Part shown: piece by piece, positions 9,504-19,400 of the stretch
How the letters are laid out: every line of letters begins with the position of its first letter
How positions within the stretch are numbered: position 1 is the first letter of the stretch
From: Bradyrhizobium sp. 139
GTDB lineage: Bacteria > Pseudomonadota > Alphaproteobacteria > Rhizobiales > Xanthobacteraceae
Length of the DNA stretch: 64,000 nucleotides
Assembly: GCF_023074175.1 (NCBI RefSeq)
Contig: NZ_JADPKS010000023.1
Span: 1 to 64,000, forward strand
Reading direction: 5' to 3'
Made by a program: the position numbers and the translations under genes
The notes under the pieces: generated by a model
The model's database searches: none
What the model was told of the DNA's origin: nothing
Seen by the model: the letters and a program-made list of their open reading frames with translations, nothing else

Positions 9504-9923
9504 ATGACAGGGCTCCTTATCATATTTGTTCTGCTCGCGATTGGCTTCGCTGCCGGCTATGGCACGCGCGAGCTAATCTCGCGCAAGCGACACGCGGAGT
9601 ACCTGCATTTACAGCCGTACATTTCGCCCGCGCTCAGACCCAAGCAATCATCTTCTGATGAACGCACCAAGACGCTACATGCCGCGTCTGAACCGCCAAT
9701 GGCTGAAAGACGACGGACGAACCACGACATCACGCGCTCGTTTCAGGACATTTCCATTCACGACCGCAAGCCAGAAAACCCGGCAAGGCCTGCCGGCGGA
9801 AACTTGCATCTGGTTCAGGCTCATCGGCCTGAGCCGGACGCTGGATCTTTGCAGCCCGCGAATTTCGAACAGAGCCTCGAGGAGTTGGTCGCACTCCTGC
9901 AGCGCCGCAGGCAGGACGTCTAG
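9504..9923 (+). CDS. Small single-span membrane protein, unknown function
   Basis: About 139 aa with one N-terminal membrane segment (MTGLLIIFVLLAIGFAAGYG), then a long hydrophilic, probably cytoplasmic region with a C-terminal helix (FEQSLEELVALLQRRRQDV). The ATG at 9504 is preferred over TTG at 9501. No family is recognised. It is divergent from the acyltransferase. Confidence 0.55.
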   Translation: MTGLLIIFVLLAIGFAAGYGTRELISRKRHAEYLHLQPYISPALRPKQSSSDERTKTLHAASEPPMAERRRTNHDITRSFQDISIHDRKPENPARPAGGNLHLVQAHRPEPDAGSLQPANFEQSLEELVALLQRRRQDV

Positions 9924-10120
9924 TCCACTTTACTTCCGAGTCGGTTGATCAGAAGTCTTTCGCCGTGTCTGCGAGTCGCTTTTTACAGCGTGGTAGTGCC
10001 GACTGCTTTGAAGCCGCTGCCCATTTTCGCGAAAGTGGCAGCCACAAATTGACTAGCAGGCGCAGTTAGAAAGTGGTATCTTTCTAGCGGCTCTGTGGTT
10101 GAAATGCGACGATCCCCCGT

Positions 10121-10450
10121 GTGCAGGACATCCTTGGCGCACATGCAGGAGGGTGGATTTTGATCTTGCTGTTGATAGCAAGCGGCGTGGTGGGTCTTCT
10201 TTTGGGACGCGCCTTTCGCGCGTTCGTCCTCATTCCCGCAACGATGCTAATCATGGTTCCAGCGTGGTATTTGGGCACTGAGCAGGGTTTGTTGACTGGT
10301 GCGGTTTCATTTGTCGTCAGCGCTGTGGTCATGCAGGTGGCGTATTTCGCGAGCCTGCTAACCAATCTGCTTCGCCAGAACCTCTCCCTGCTCGATCAAG
10401 TACAGTCGGAGGCATCCCCGCCGTTGCCTGAATCACGAGTCGTACTCTAG
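10121..10450 (+). CDS. Small integral membrane protein, unknown function
   Basis: 109 aa with GTG start. Three hydrophobic segments (about residues 12-30, 34-52 and 58-80) are followed by a polar tail (LLDQVQSEASPPLPESRVVL). Short three-span proteins of this kind are frequent near rhizobial EPS genes but have no assigned role. There is no clear operon partner. Confidence 0.55.
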   Translation: MQDILGAHAGGWILILLLIASGVVGLLLGRAFRAFVLIPATMLIMVPAWYLGTEQGLLTGAVSFVVSAVVMQVAYFASLLTNLLRQNLSLLDQVQSEASPPLPESRVVL

Positions 10451-11034
10451 TCAATCACTGGCGCGACAGTGGGCATGCATGCCGAGGATTTCGTCACATT
10501 GCGACGTGCCCCGGATAAGCCTCAATCTCGTTTGGTCGCGCGTGCCACGGATGATATTTTCCACGTCGACAGGGCCGTCGGTCTGCCCGTCGACCGGTTG
10601 CATTGTGGTCCCTGTCGGGATTTGCCAGTCGGTGCACCGCCGGTCATAGTCCGGCGTGCGAACACTTCGAAACCGTCAGCGGAACGTCTGGTCCCCCGCC
10701 ACCTCAGCGCACGTCGCATTCCACACTGGACGCCACCTGAGCTCGATCTCCTCAAGAACTAGTAGCATTAAATCAGCAGTGACTCGCGCTGTTTGGGGAT
10801 TGATGACAACGGCGAGGCGGATCTGGAACCGGCGCCTGTGAAATCCCCGGCCGATATTTCTCCATTGTGCAGAACAAGCGCAGAGATGGCCTCGCCAATG
10901 GACTTATGAAATGCAGATCAATTCGCTGAACCGATATGACTGCCGTCGATGGCACCTATCTTCTCTTCGCCGTCTTTGGCGTGTCCTGTCTTAAGATTGC
11001 TCCAACGTGTGTTTGGTTGACTGGAGGATCCAAG
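10451..11034. other. No convincing gene (584 bp), leader of the next glycosyltransferase
   Basis: A GTG-started frame at 10469-10762 shows no domain and an Arg-rich antisense shadow, so it was not called. The end carries GGAGG shortly before the ATG at 11035. Confidence 0.35.
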
Positions 11035-12204
11035 ATGGAACTGCTGGCGAGAGCAGCGGCAGCAGGACGCCGTAGCGGCGCATGGGACGCATCGCAAGAG
11101 TCGATCGAAACGGATCAAGCGGCTGTAGCTCTCTCGATGCCAACACGATTGCGGCCGAAGCAGCGTCCCGGTCCCGTCATTCACCGGATCGATACCCGGC
11201 CGCTCGATATCGGCGCCGACGAGATCGTGGCGGTCGGCAAACTCCGCAATGAGATGCTGCGACTACCCGATTTCCTGCGCCACCATCGCCGGCTCGGGGT
11301 CAGACGTTTCCTCGCGATCGATGATCGCTCGGACGACGGCACGCGAGAATTCCTCCTCGATCAGCCAGATGTTCACGTATTCGAGATCCGCGAGCCGTTT
11401 GCAGAATCACGTGGTGGCGCGCATTGGACCAGCGCCGTGCTCGACCAATTCGCGCCGGGACGGTGGGCGCTGACGCTCGACGCCGACGAGCTCTTTGTCT
11501 ACCCCGGCTGCGAAAATTTTGATCTTCGATGGCTGTGCCGCTACCTGGAGAGCGCAGGCGCGGATTGCATGACTGCGGAGATGATTGATATGTATCCACG
11601 CGTGCTCGGCGGCTCGGAACGCTACCGCGCCGGAGAGAGCCTTGTCGCATTCTGCCCCTACTTCGATTCAGATACCTATGTGAAGCGCCGTCGGCGCGGC
11701 TTTCCGACGAACTACCTGATTGGCGGAGCGCGAGCGAGACTGTTCTATGATGAGCCGATGCCGTCGAAGATCGCGCTCTACGACGCGCTCGTACGGCTGC
11801 TTGAGCCCTACGGACTGGAGCGGCTTCTGCCTGCAGTCAACATCACCCGCTGGGAGCCACCGCTGCTTACTAAGGTGCCGCTCGCGCGCTGGTTGCCCGG
11901 CCGTCGCTATATCGCCGCCGGTCACCTGATGGCCCCGCGCGGCAAGCCAGGGGACGTCACCGGCGCCCTGCTCCATTTCAAGTTTCTCCACGACTTCACA
12001 GACAAGGTCGCCATCGCCGTCCGCGAGGGGAATTACTACCGCGGATCGGTCGAGTATAAACGCTACGCGGAGCGGCTCGCCCAGGATCAGTCATTCGAAC
12101 TCACCTATCCAAAAAGCCGGATCTACCAATCGTCGGATGATATTGTCAGTTGCGGTCTGATGCGCTTCTCCCCGGCCTACCGGGCCGCGATGCGACAACC
12201 CTAA
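11035..12204 (+). CDS. Glycosyltransferase family 2-like (Glyco_tranf_2_4 type)
   Basis: A 389-aa protein. After a variable N-terminus come LRNEMLRLPDFLRHHRRLGV, the nucleotide-sugar site FLAIDDRSDDGTREFL and the metal-binding LTLDADELF, a pattern of soluble GT-A enzymes similar to DUF4422/Glyco_tranf_2_4 proteins. It has no membrane segments. The ATG at 11035 follows GGAGG at about 9 bases and is preferred over an open frame to 10936. Donor and acceptor cannot be told from sequence; location suggests a sugar for the EPS repeat unit. It is convergent with the DCC-protein gene. Confidence 0.8.
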   Translation: MELLARAAAAGRRSGAWDASQESIETDQAAVALSMPTRLRPKQRPGPVIHRIDTRPLDIGADEIVAVGKLRNEMLRLPDFLRHHRRLGVRRFLAIDDRSDDGTREFLLDQPDVHVFEIREPFAESRGGAHWTSAVLDQFAPGRWALTLDADELFVYPGCENFDLRWLCRYLESAGADCMTAEMIDMYPRVLGGSERYRAGESLVAFCPYFDSDTYVKRRRRGFPTNYLIGGARARLFYDEPMPSKIALYDALVRLLEPYGLERLLPAVNITRWEPPLLTKVPLARWLPGRRYIAAGHLMAPRGKPGDVTGALLHFKFLHDFTDKVAIAVREGNYYRGSVEYKRYAERLAQDQSFELTYPKSRIYQSSDDIVSCGLMRFSPAYRAAMRQP

Positions 12205-12324
12205 CCATCGCTTCCGAAACATTGGGCGCGATAGACTCCTTTTCTCGACTCGTCACCGGCTCCATCGTTCCACTTGATGAACTTGTTGGAAGACCGGTAC
12301 CTGCCGTTCTGGAGCATGCACTGA

Positions 12325-12768
12325 TCAGAGCTCACCGATCAGCTTGCGGCCGAGCAGCCGAAGGAGAAGTTTCCTTCCACGCACGAGCGTCGGATAAATT
12401 GCCCGTGCAAGGCGCGGCCGGGAGAACACGAGCCGATTGACCCGGTTGAAAAATGTCGCTTCGCCGGCAAGCGTTGCCAGCAGATACATTGCCTCGGCCC
12501 CATAGTGATACCGCCCACGCCAGCGAACCACCATGCCTTCATTAAGATCGAGGTTGTGCGCGCGGATCTCGCCTAAGATCGGATGTTCCGAACGCGCGTC
12601 GATCAGGTGGACACGCTGCCCCTGCTCCCGCAACTGATACAGCAGGACATAACGGCTGCATAACGGGCATTCGCCGTCATAAACCACCCAGATCTCGTCA
12701 TCGCCATCTTGGGTCAATTCGATAGTCCGTCTGCTTCCGCACGTCGCGCACAAGTTTGCCTTCGGCAA
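12325..12768 (-). CDS. DCC-family thiol-disulfide oxidoreductase-like protein (DUF393)
   Basis: 147 aa with the defining DGECPLCS motif (DxxCxxC) about residues 31-38 and a downstream helical domain (EGMVVRWRGRYHYGAEAMYL). An extra CATC pair lies in the N-terminal tail. The frame overlaps the upstream membrane-protein gene by 71 bp; a TTG start near 12717 would cut this to about 20 bp. DCC proteins often sit next to HTTM membrane proteins, exactly as here, and a joint redox or carboxylation-related membrane role is suspected but not shown. Confidence 0.8.
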   Translation of the reverse strand: MPKANLCATCGSRRTIELTQDGDDEIWVVYDGECPLCSRYVLLYQLREQGQRVHLIDARSEHPILGEIRAHNLDLNEGMVVRWRGRYHYGAEAMYLLATLAGEATFFNRVNRLVFSRPRLARAIYPTLVRGRKLLLRLLGRKLIGEL

Positions 12769-14350
12769 GACCGAGGCATACCGACTCTACTACGTAGTGA
12801 TAGGCGACAATGTCGTCCATGCTCAGCTTGTTGAATTCGCTGTACATCCATGGATTGGCGAGCATGTGGTGCGGATAGGCATAGAAGCTGTTACTGTCCT
12901 TGACCCAGGGATAGATGCGGAAAAAATGGTCTGTCTCGCGGACCAGTTTCTCCACAGCGTCCATGGCTACTCCTGTGTCCTGACGCGGAAGAATCTCCGG
13001 GCCGCAGGTGGTCGCGTCGTGCCAGGTGGTAAGGTCGTGGTTGTTACCGCCAACGCGAGCCCGGAAATGGTTTTCGGGGATGTACATGGTTCCGGTCCCG
13101 ATCATGTACGAGTAGATGCCGAAATAGGTGGACGGGGCGAGGATCTGGCGGCCATCCCGGGTCTCGACGAAGAATCGCGGGCTTGCCAGCTTCGGCCCGT
13201 CCAGCCAGCCTAGGAAGTTGGTGTAGAAGAAGAATCGACCGCAGATGACAGCCACGACCATCACAACCTTCATGGCCGGGGTGAATCCGTCGCGCGGCAG
13301 CCTGCGCGCCGCGGCGACGATGAAAAGGTTGAGCGCAATCCAGAAGAAGAACAGCGCCCCGAGCGTGAAGTACACACCAACGTGGAAGACATCGAACAAC
13401 AGACAGAAGAACGACAACGCGCGCGTCGAGATCGCGGCCAGCGGCGACAGCAGCTGCGCGCCCAGCACAAAGACGTTGAAGAGCAACTGGTTGCTGACGA
13501 TCGCGTCCCAGGTCGTCTGCAACGCGCCCGGCCATAGGCCGAGCGGGGCGTCGCCACGTTCGAGCCCCATCAGGATCGAGGTCTGCGTGGGGTTCGCAAG
13601 CAGCCAGGTCCACGGCTTCTCGCCGCCTGCCTGCAGCTTCGCGATTCCCGACCAGAAATAGCTGCCGAGATGCGCCCCGACGGCGCACGCCCAGATCAGG
13701 CCGTAGGCGCGATCGCGGAGCTCTTTCACGCCATCAGCGGAAGCGAACACAGTCCGCAACTGCGGCACGCGATCCATTGCCCAGGCACTGGTGAGGACGA
13801 TCGTGCCCAGCACGCCAAGGACGCAGAAGTTGCCGACGTCGAGCATGCCAAGATAATCAGTCTCGGTGACGAAGATGCCGGACACGACGCTGACCATTTC
13901 GCGCCACGCATGATAGAAGTAGAACAGCGGTAGCAGAAATGCTGGACGCCAGATCGCGGCGATGCCAGCTACGACCGCAAGCAGTGCGCCGTACCGAAAG
14001 AACAGGATCCTGTCGCCCGAACCGAAAAGCATATTGGCAGGGCCTGCGAAGGGCCCCAGTGAATCGAACAGCAACTGCACGAAGATCGCCATTCCGATCG
14101 CGAAGGCGGTGATCCGCAATGGCGGCGAGAAATCCCGGTAGCGAATCGAGTTGAAGGCGAGCGCGCCGGCAAATGCCGCGCAAACCAGCACAAACGCGTA
14201 AATGTCAGACCAGCGCGCGAGATGCGTGACGGCCCGCCGCGAAATCGCAGAAAGAACGATGGCTACTGCAAGAAGGAAGAGAGGTCCCGCCAGCGACGAG
14301 ATGCCAGACCGGATTCCTTGCCGTGATGATGCAACGGTGTATAACGCCAT
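12698..14350 (-). CDS. Multi-pass membrane protein, HTTM/vitamin-K-carboxylase-like
   Basis: About 550 aa with roughly a dozen hydrophobic segments to about residue 385, followed by a soluble C-terminal region (about 395-550) rich in His, Tyr and Trp (for example WHDATTCGPEI and YAYPHHMLANPWMYSE). The arrangement and the DCC neighbour fit the HTTM group (membrane part related to vitamin-K-dependent gamma-carboxylase), but the call rests partly on context. The ATG at 14350 has GGAGG about 11 bases upstream and is preferred over a start at 14389. It overlaps the downstream DCC gene, so the pair is probably co-transcribed. Its role inside an EPS region is unknown. Confidence 0.6.
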   Translation of the reverse strand: MALYTVASSRQGIRSGISSLAGPLFLLAVAIVLSAISRRAVTHLARWSDIYAFVLVCAAFAGALAFNSIRYRDFSPPLRITAFAIGMAIFVQLLFDSLGPFAGPANMLFGSGDRILFFRYGALLAVVAGIAAIWRPAFLLPLFYFYHAWREMVSVVSGIFVTETDYLGMLDVGNFCVLGVLGTIVLTSAWAMDRVPQLRTVFASADGVKELRDRAYGLIWACAVGAHLGSYFWSGIAKLQAGGEKPWTWLLANPTQTSILMGLERGDAPLGLWPGALQTTWDAIVSNQLLFNVFVLGAQLLSPLAAISTRALSFFCLLFDVFHVGVYFTLGALFFFWIALNLFIVAAARRLPRDGFTPAMKVVMVVAVICGRFFFYTNFLGWLDGPKLASPRFFVETRDGRQILAPSTYFGIYSYMIGTGTMYIPENHFRARVGGNNHDLTTWHDATTCGPEILPRQDTGVAMDAVEKLVRETDHFFRIYPWVKDSNSFYAYPHHMLANPWMYSEFNKLSMDDIVAYHYVVESVCLGLAEGKLVRDVRKQTDYRIDPRWR

Positions 14351-14761
14351 CCCGCCTCGGACCTCCGGAACTGCGCGATCGCAGATCAACCGAACATTAT
14401 CGAACCGCTTGCATCCTGCAAGCGTCGCACGCGCCGCCTTGGCCTTCCCCAGCGGGAGTGCTCACAAAATCATCTTGCGGGAACCTGAATATTGCAAATT
14501 GAAATGTGACAAACTGCGGGCATTGATGTGACTGCGGGTCTCCGCACCGACATTGGTGAACTTTCATGCAATCGTTCGAAGTTGGTCATCCGCCTCGCCT
14601 CACAGTCCGCCGTCCCACGTCGCTCGATCACATCTTCCGTTGGTGTCAAAGCCGAGCTAAAAGCCGGGACGGTCGGAACCGTCATAGTCGAGAGCGATAG
14701 ATTTCCCGCCGACATTTGCAGGCAGCCGCAAGACCGAGCAAGAACTGTTTGAGATCGCGGG
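14351..14761. other. Divergent intergenic region (about 410 bp)
   Basis: Separates the HTTM-like gene from the flippase gene transcribed the other way, so promoters for both should lie here. No gene was recognised and no clear -35/-10 pair stands out. Confidence 0.4.
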
Positions 14762-16234
14762 GTGAACTCGTTGGACAGAGACAGCAAGTCGCAGGCCGCA
14801 ACCAACATCCTCATAACGGGTGGGGCCCAGGCCTGGAAACTGTCGGCCGGTTTCGTTTTGACGATATTCTCGACGCGAAATCTTACGCCGTCTGACTTCG
14901 GCCTACTTGCCATGTCCGCGACGGCCGCAACGTTCCTCGGGCTCATCAAGGACCTCGGCGTCGGACAGGCCATCATTCAACGCCCGCAAATCGCCAAGGG
15001 CCAGATCGATGCGCTGTTCTGGTTGTCGGTGCTGGCTTCCGCGGCGTCGGCCCTCGCGCTGACCTTGAGCGCGTATCCGCTTTCACTGTTTTACGACGAT
15101 CCCAGGCTTCGACAGCTCATCGTCGCAATTGCAGGGCTTAGCTTCATTGCAGGCCTGCCAACCGTTCCCGCCGCCCTGCTTGCCCGAGAGTCTAGGTTCA
15201 AGGCCCTGGCAGTCTTGGATGTCGCAGCGACAACAGCGTCCATTGTCGCGGGGATCGTTGCTGTGATGATCTTGAGAAATTATTGGGCGCTTTACCTGTC
15301 CACGCTCGTTCTCACGCTGGTTTCGACCGCTGGGATCTGGACCTGTTCGGGCTATCGTCCTAGATATCCTCACTTGGATAGCGAGACGCGGCAAATGGCA
15401 AGATTCGGCCTGCACGTGTCCGGGTTCAATCTGGCCAACTATTTCTCGAGAAACGCGGACAATATCCTTATCGGCAAATTCCGCGGCGGCGACGAACTCG
15501 GCCTTTACGATCGGGCGTATAAGCTATTGCTGTTCCCGATCGTTCAACTGCACAACCCGATCGGGCAGGTGATCGTGCCGCTTCTTTCGCGGCTTCGTCT
15601 CGATAAGAAAGAATACCTGAGCACTTACGACGATGCCCTCTCCATGGTCATGCTTGTATGTCAGCCAGGCATCGTTTTCGCCATCCTGCTCTCGGAGCCG
15701 CTCTTCAGAAGAGTCCTCGGAGTGCATTGGGTGGGTGCAGCCCCGATTTTTTCGTGGCTGGGCCTTGCGGGCTTGATCCAGGTCGCGACCGCGACGGCCG
15801 CCTGGTTGTTTCTCAGTCAAGGCCGTGGGCGGGAGTACTTCAGGCTGGGCGTTTGGACCGCTCTGATCAACGTGATCTCATTCGTCATCGGCCTTCCCTG
15901 GGGCGCCCTTGGGATTGCCATCGCATATACGCTGGTGAACTGCGCCATCGTGCTGCCGCTTTACGCGACATCGGTCGGTCGCAACGGCCCCGTGACGACG
16001 AGGCGGCTGATCGAAACGACCGGTCCGCATTGGATCGGTTGTCTCGTTGCGGCGGCCATCACAAGGATTTCGATCATCTCGTTGCTGGATGGAAACTCTC
16101 TGGCTGAACTGGCTACGCTGCTGGCGCTTGCCTATGCATCATATCTCGTAGCCATCAGCTTCTTTGCGCAGAAAAGGGCACTCGCGAGGCGTCTGTTGCG
16201 CTACGGCTATCGAAGGGCAGCCCCGCAAATCTAG
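14762..16234 (+). CDS. Wzx-type polysaccharide flippase (MOP superfamily)
   Basis: 490 aa, GTG start, with 12-14 membrane segments. Typical features are the N-terminal GGAQAWKLSAGFVLTIFSTR, LTPSDFGLLAMSATAATFLG, and the central FGLHVSGFNLANYFSRNADN with GDELGLYDRAYKLLLFPI. These match the WzxC/ExoT-like branch of lipid-linked oligosaccharide flippases. It would move undecaprenyl-PP-linked repeat units across the inner membrane. A second flippase of the same branch lies at 33182-34738, suggesting two repeat-unit systems. It is convergent with the RTX gene. Confidence 0.88.
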   Translation: MNSLDRDSKSQAATNILITGGAQAWKLSAGFVLTIFSTRNLTPSDFGLLAMSATAATFLGLIKDLGVGQAIIQRPQIAKGQIDALFWLSVLASAASALALTLSAYPLSLFYDDPRLRQLIVAIAGLSFIAGLPTVPAALLARESRFKALAVLDVAATTASIVAGIVAVMILRNYWALYLSTLVLTLVSTAGIWTCSGYRPRYPHLDSETRQMARFGLHVSGFNLANYFSRNADNILIGKFRGGDELGLYDRAYKLLLFPIVQLHNPIGQVIVPLLSRLRLDKKEYLSTYDDALSMVMLVCQPGIVFAILLSEPLFRRVLGVHWVGAAPIFSWLGLAGLIQVATATAAWLFLSQGRGREYFRLGVWTALINVISFVIGLPWGALGIAIAYTLVNCAIVLPLYATSVGRNGPVTTRRLIETTGPHWIGCLVAAAITRISIISLLDGNSLAELATLLALAYASYLVAISFFAQKRALARRLLRYGYRRAAPQI

Positions 16235-16417
16235 GCAAAACTTCCCAGACTGCAGGAACCGCCGCAAGCCGGGACTGTCAGCCGATCGGAACCTTAACAG
16301 CAGTCAGAGCAACGCGCGCTGAGCCGCGATTGAGTTCACCTTGCTGAATTCGCCCTGCCGATCTGATCAGGCCGGCTGACTGTTGACGTCCGCAGTCATC
16401 CGGTTTCGCAAAGACCT

Positions 16418-19400
16418 TCAGCGAAGGAGGAAGTTGTGCAATTCCACCAGATGGGCGTCGATGGGAGCCACCGCGTCAACGACGTCGACCTGATGAAGGC
16501 CGAGGTCGGCCTCCGGGCGAGTGGCCTCCAAGACAGGCGTTATCCCTGCCGATTCATGGAACGCCTCGCTAACGAACTCATAGGCGCCCTTCGAGGCGGC
16601 GGACTGCTCGAAAACAAAACCGTCGCTTCCCAGGCGCGCCGCCATGACAGCCGCTGCAGTCGCACTGGGCTGCGACGCCGGAACCGGCGTGAAATTAAAG
16701 CTGGCTTTCGGAGGATCGATCACCAGCGTGCCGCCTTCTCCGTCGTTTGAGATATTGAACGTCGACTTTGTGTAGTCACCGACCAACGAAATCTGTGCGG
16801 TGTGATTTTGGGAATCGATCACGGTCAACACGCCACCGGCCGTGTTGCCGGAAAACGATGCCGACGTTCCCGCTCCGTAAGCGATGTCCTTCAGATCGAT
16901 ATGGTTGGAATTGGCAGCGGTGCCGTCACCCGCCAGACCGATCAGCGTTCCCGTAAATTGCGCCGCATGGTCCAGCACCAGATTGCCTGTCGACGCTTTG
17001 AAAGTGATCGACCCGGAAGCCGCGCCCGACAATTCGAGTGTGGCGCCGGCGTCGATCGTTGCGGCCTGCGTCATCTTGTCCAGGTTCAATACGACATTTC
17101 CGGAAATCTTGAGAATGGTCGGTGACGTATTGATCACGCCATCGCCATTGAGGTCCTGAAAAAAAGTCGTCTCGACCGCTTTAAGAGAAGGGTCGGTCGG
17201 GGACAGCTTGTTCAGGAGGTTCGAGATATAGTTGCCATTGCTATCCGTGGTCCACACACAGAGTTCGCCGGTGGCCGGGATCTTCCAGGCCACGTCATAA
17301 CCGCTGGACGTCTGCTCCACGCCTACCGGCGTCCATACGCCGAATTGTCCGGACACAACCGCGATACCATCAGATTTCAACGTCGGCCCAGCGCCGCTCG
17401 CCATCGAATCGAGCAAATAATTCTTGCCGACCAGAACCAGGCTAGTCGAGCCGGACGCCTCGACCGTCGTGCCTGAAACCGGCTGGGACGCTGGTGGAAG
17501 ACCAATCACGCCATCGCCGTTGAGATCCCGGTGGAAGAGCGTTTCGCTTGATTCAAGCGCCGGGTCGGTGCCGGATATCTTGTTCAGGTAATTGGATAGG
17601 TAGTTGCCGTTGCTGTCAGTATTCCATATCGCAAATTGGCCGGTGGAAGGAATCTTCCAGGCGACAAGGTAGCCGCTCGATGATGCTTCCGCACCCACCG
17701 GCACCCATGAGCCCAGCTGCCCCGCGACAACCGCCGCTCCGCCATTTTTTAGCAGAACCGATGAACCGCCTGTCGACAGATAGAAGTAGCTTCCCACTTG
17801 GGTGAGCGTTGTCATACCGGCCGCTTCAATCACCGTTCCGACTGTCGGGCTGAAGGCGTTCGAGAGCGCACTCAGATTGCCAGCCACATCAGTTGCGGTC
17901 CCGGTGAACTTATGTATACCTTGCGTAAGCGACCCGGTCGTGATGTTCCAGGCGCCATTGGTCCCCGCCACGCCTGTGCCGAGCAAGCTCGAACCTTCGT
18001 ACAATTTCACCGAGCTTCCGGCTTCCGCGGTACCGGAAATGATCATGCTGTTCGAAGCCGCGGGTGCGCCCGATACGATGGTCGGCGCAATTGGTGCAAC
18101 CGTATCCGTCGTTACGTTCAAAGCAGCCGAGGGCGCGCTGAGATTGCCGGCGGCATCCGCGGCCTTGGTAGTAAGGACATGGCTGCCGTCCGCCAGGGTT
18201 CCCGTCGCAAATGACCAGGCTCCATTAGCATCGGCGCCTGTGGTTCCGATCAGCGTCGCACCGTCAAAGATCTGCACCGTGCCTCCTGCCTGAGCGGTCC
18301 CGGCCAGATTTACGTGATTGACGTTGGTGACACCGTCGCCAGCAATATTGCTGTCGGGCGAGAACGACGTGACTGCGGGGACGGTCGGGGCAACCGTGTC
18401 GATCGTGATGTCTACACTGGCGGAGCGCGCGGTGATGTTGCCCGCGCCGTCCGTAGCGGCAGCCGCGAACGCATGGCTACCATCGATCAGTGTTCCCGTA
18501 GCATAGCTCCACGTGCCATTGTTGTCGGCGATCGCCCTGCCGATCTGATTTGCTCCGTCGAACACCTCGACGGTCAGACCTGCCTGCGCGTGGCCTGTCA
18601 GGATCAGGTGATTTGAGTTGGTAAGGCCCGACGCGATCGAACCGTTGTCATTGGTGACCGCGATCGTCGGCACGTTGATAGGCGTCGTGGCAATCGGCAC
18701 ATTCGTCGCGGATACGAATGAATAGTCGGCCGATGTCAAGCTGGTGATGCCGGCAATGCGCAGCGTATCTGCTCCACCCGCGTAGTGAACGGTCCACACG
18801 TCGTTCACATGGGTCAAATAGGCGCCGCTGTCATAGCCTTTCAGGATCAGCTTGTCGTGTTCGGCAGTCGCGCTCGTGAAGACGTGGAAATCCGCGATCG
18901 TATCGTTGCCGCTGCCTGCATTGTAAATGAACGTATCGTTCCCGGCTCCTCCGAAGAGCCAGTCATTCCCGTCGGCGCCATCGACGATGTCGTAACCGCT
19001 CGAGCCGACCATGCGGTTTGCCATTTGGTTGCCGACGCCGGTGAGCCCTCCCATCAACAGCGTCAGATTTTCGACATTGGCCGGCAGCGTGTACGATGTC
19101 CATGCCTCCACGCTGTCGATGCCGCCGCCCGCATTCTCGACTATCTTCTGGTTCGTGTTGCCGATGACATAGGTATCGTCGCCGTTCCAGCCTACGAGCG
19201 TGTCATCAATATTCACCGCCGTGAGCTTGTCGTTCGCCGCGGTGCCGTAGACCATGCGGCTGCTCGCTTTTCCGCTGATCCAGGACGTAATTGTCCCGCC
19301 GACAGGGAGCGTTGCGGGCAATTGGAAATCGTCGCTGCTGAACGCCGAGATCGTCGTGTTGCGGAACACCAGCGTATCCTGGTTCGTCACCTTCAGATAT

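Noticed and set aside
10469..10762. 97-codon GTG-started frame
   Set aside because: No ribosome site, no recognised domain, and an equally long Arg-rich frame on the other strand.
12319..12340. CTGATC...GATCAG inverted repeat as terminator
   Set aside because: Only 6 bp of stem with a 10-base loop and it extends into the end of the DCC gene; it could be chance.
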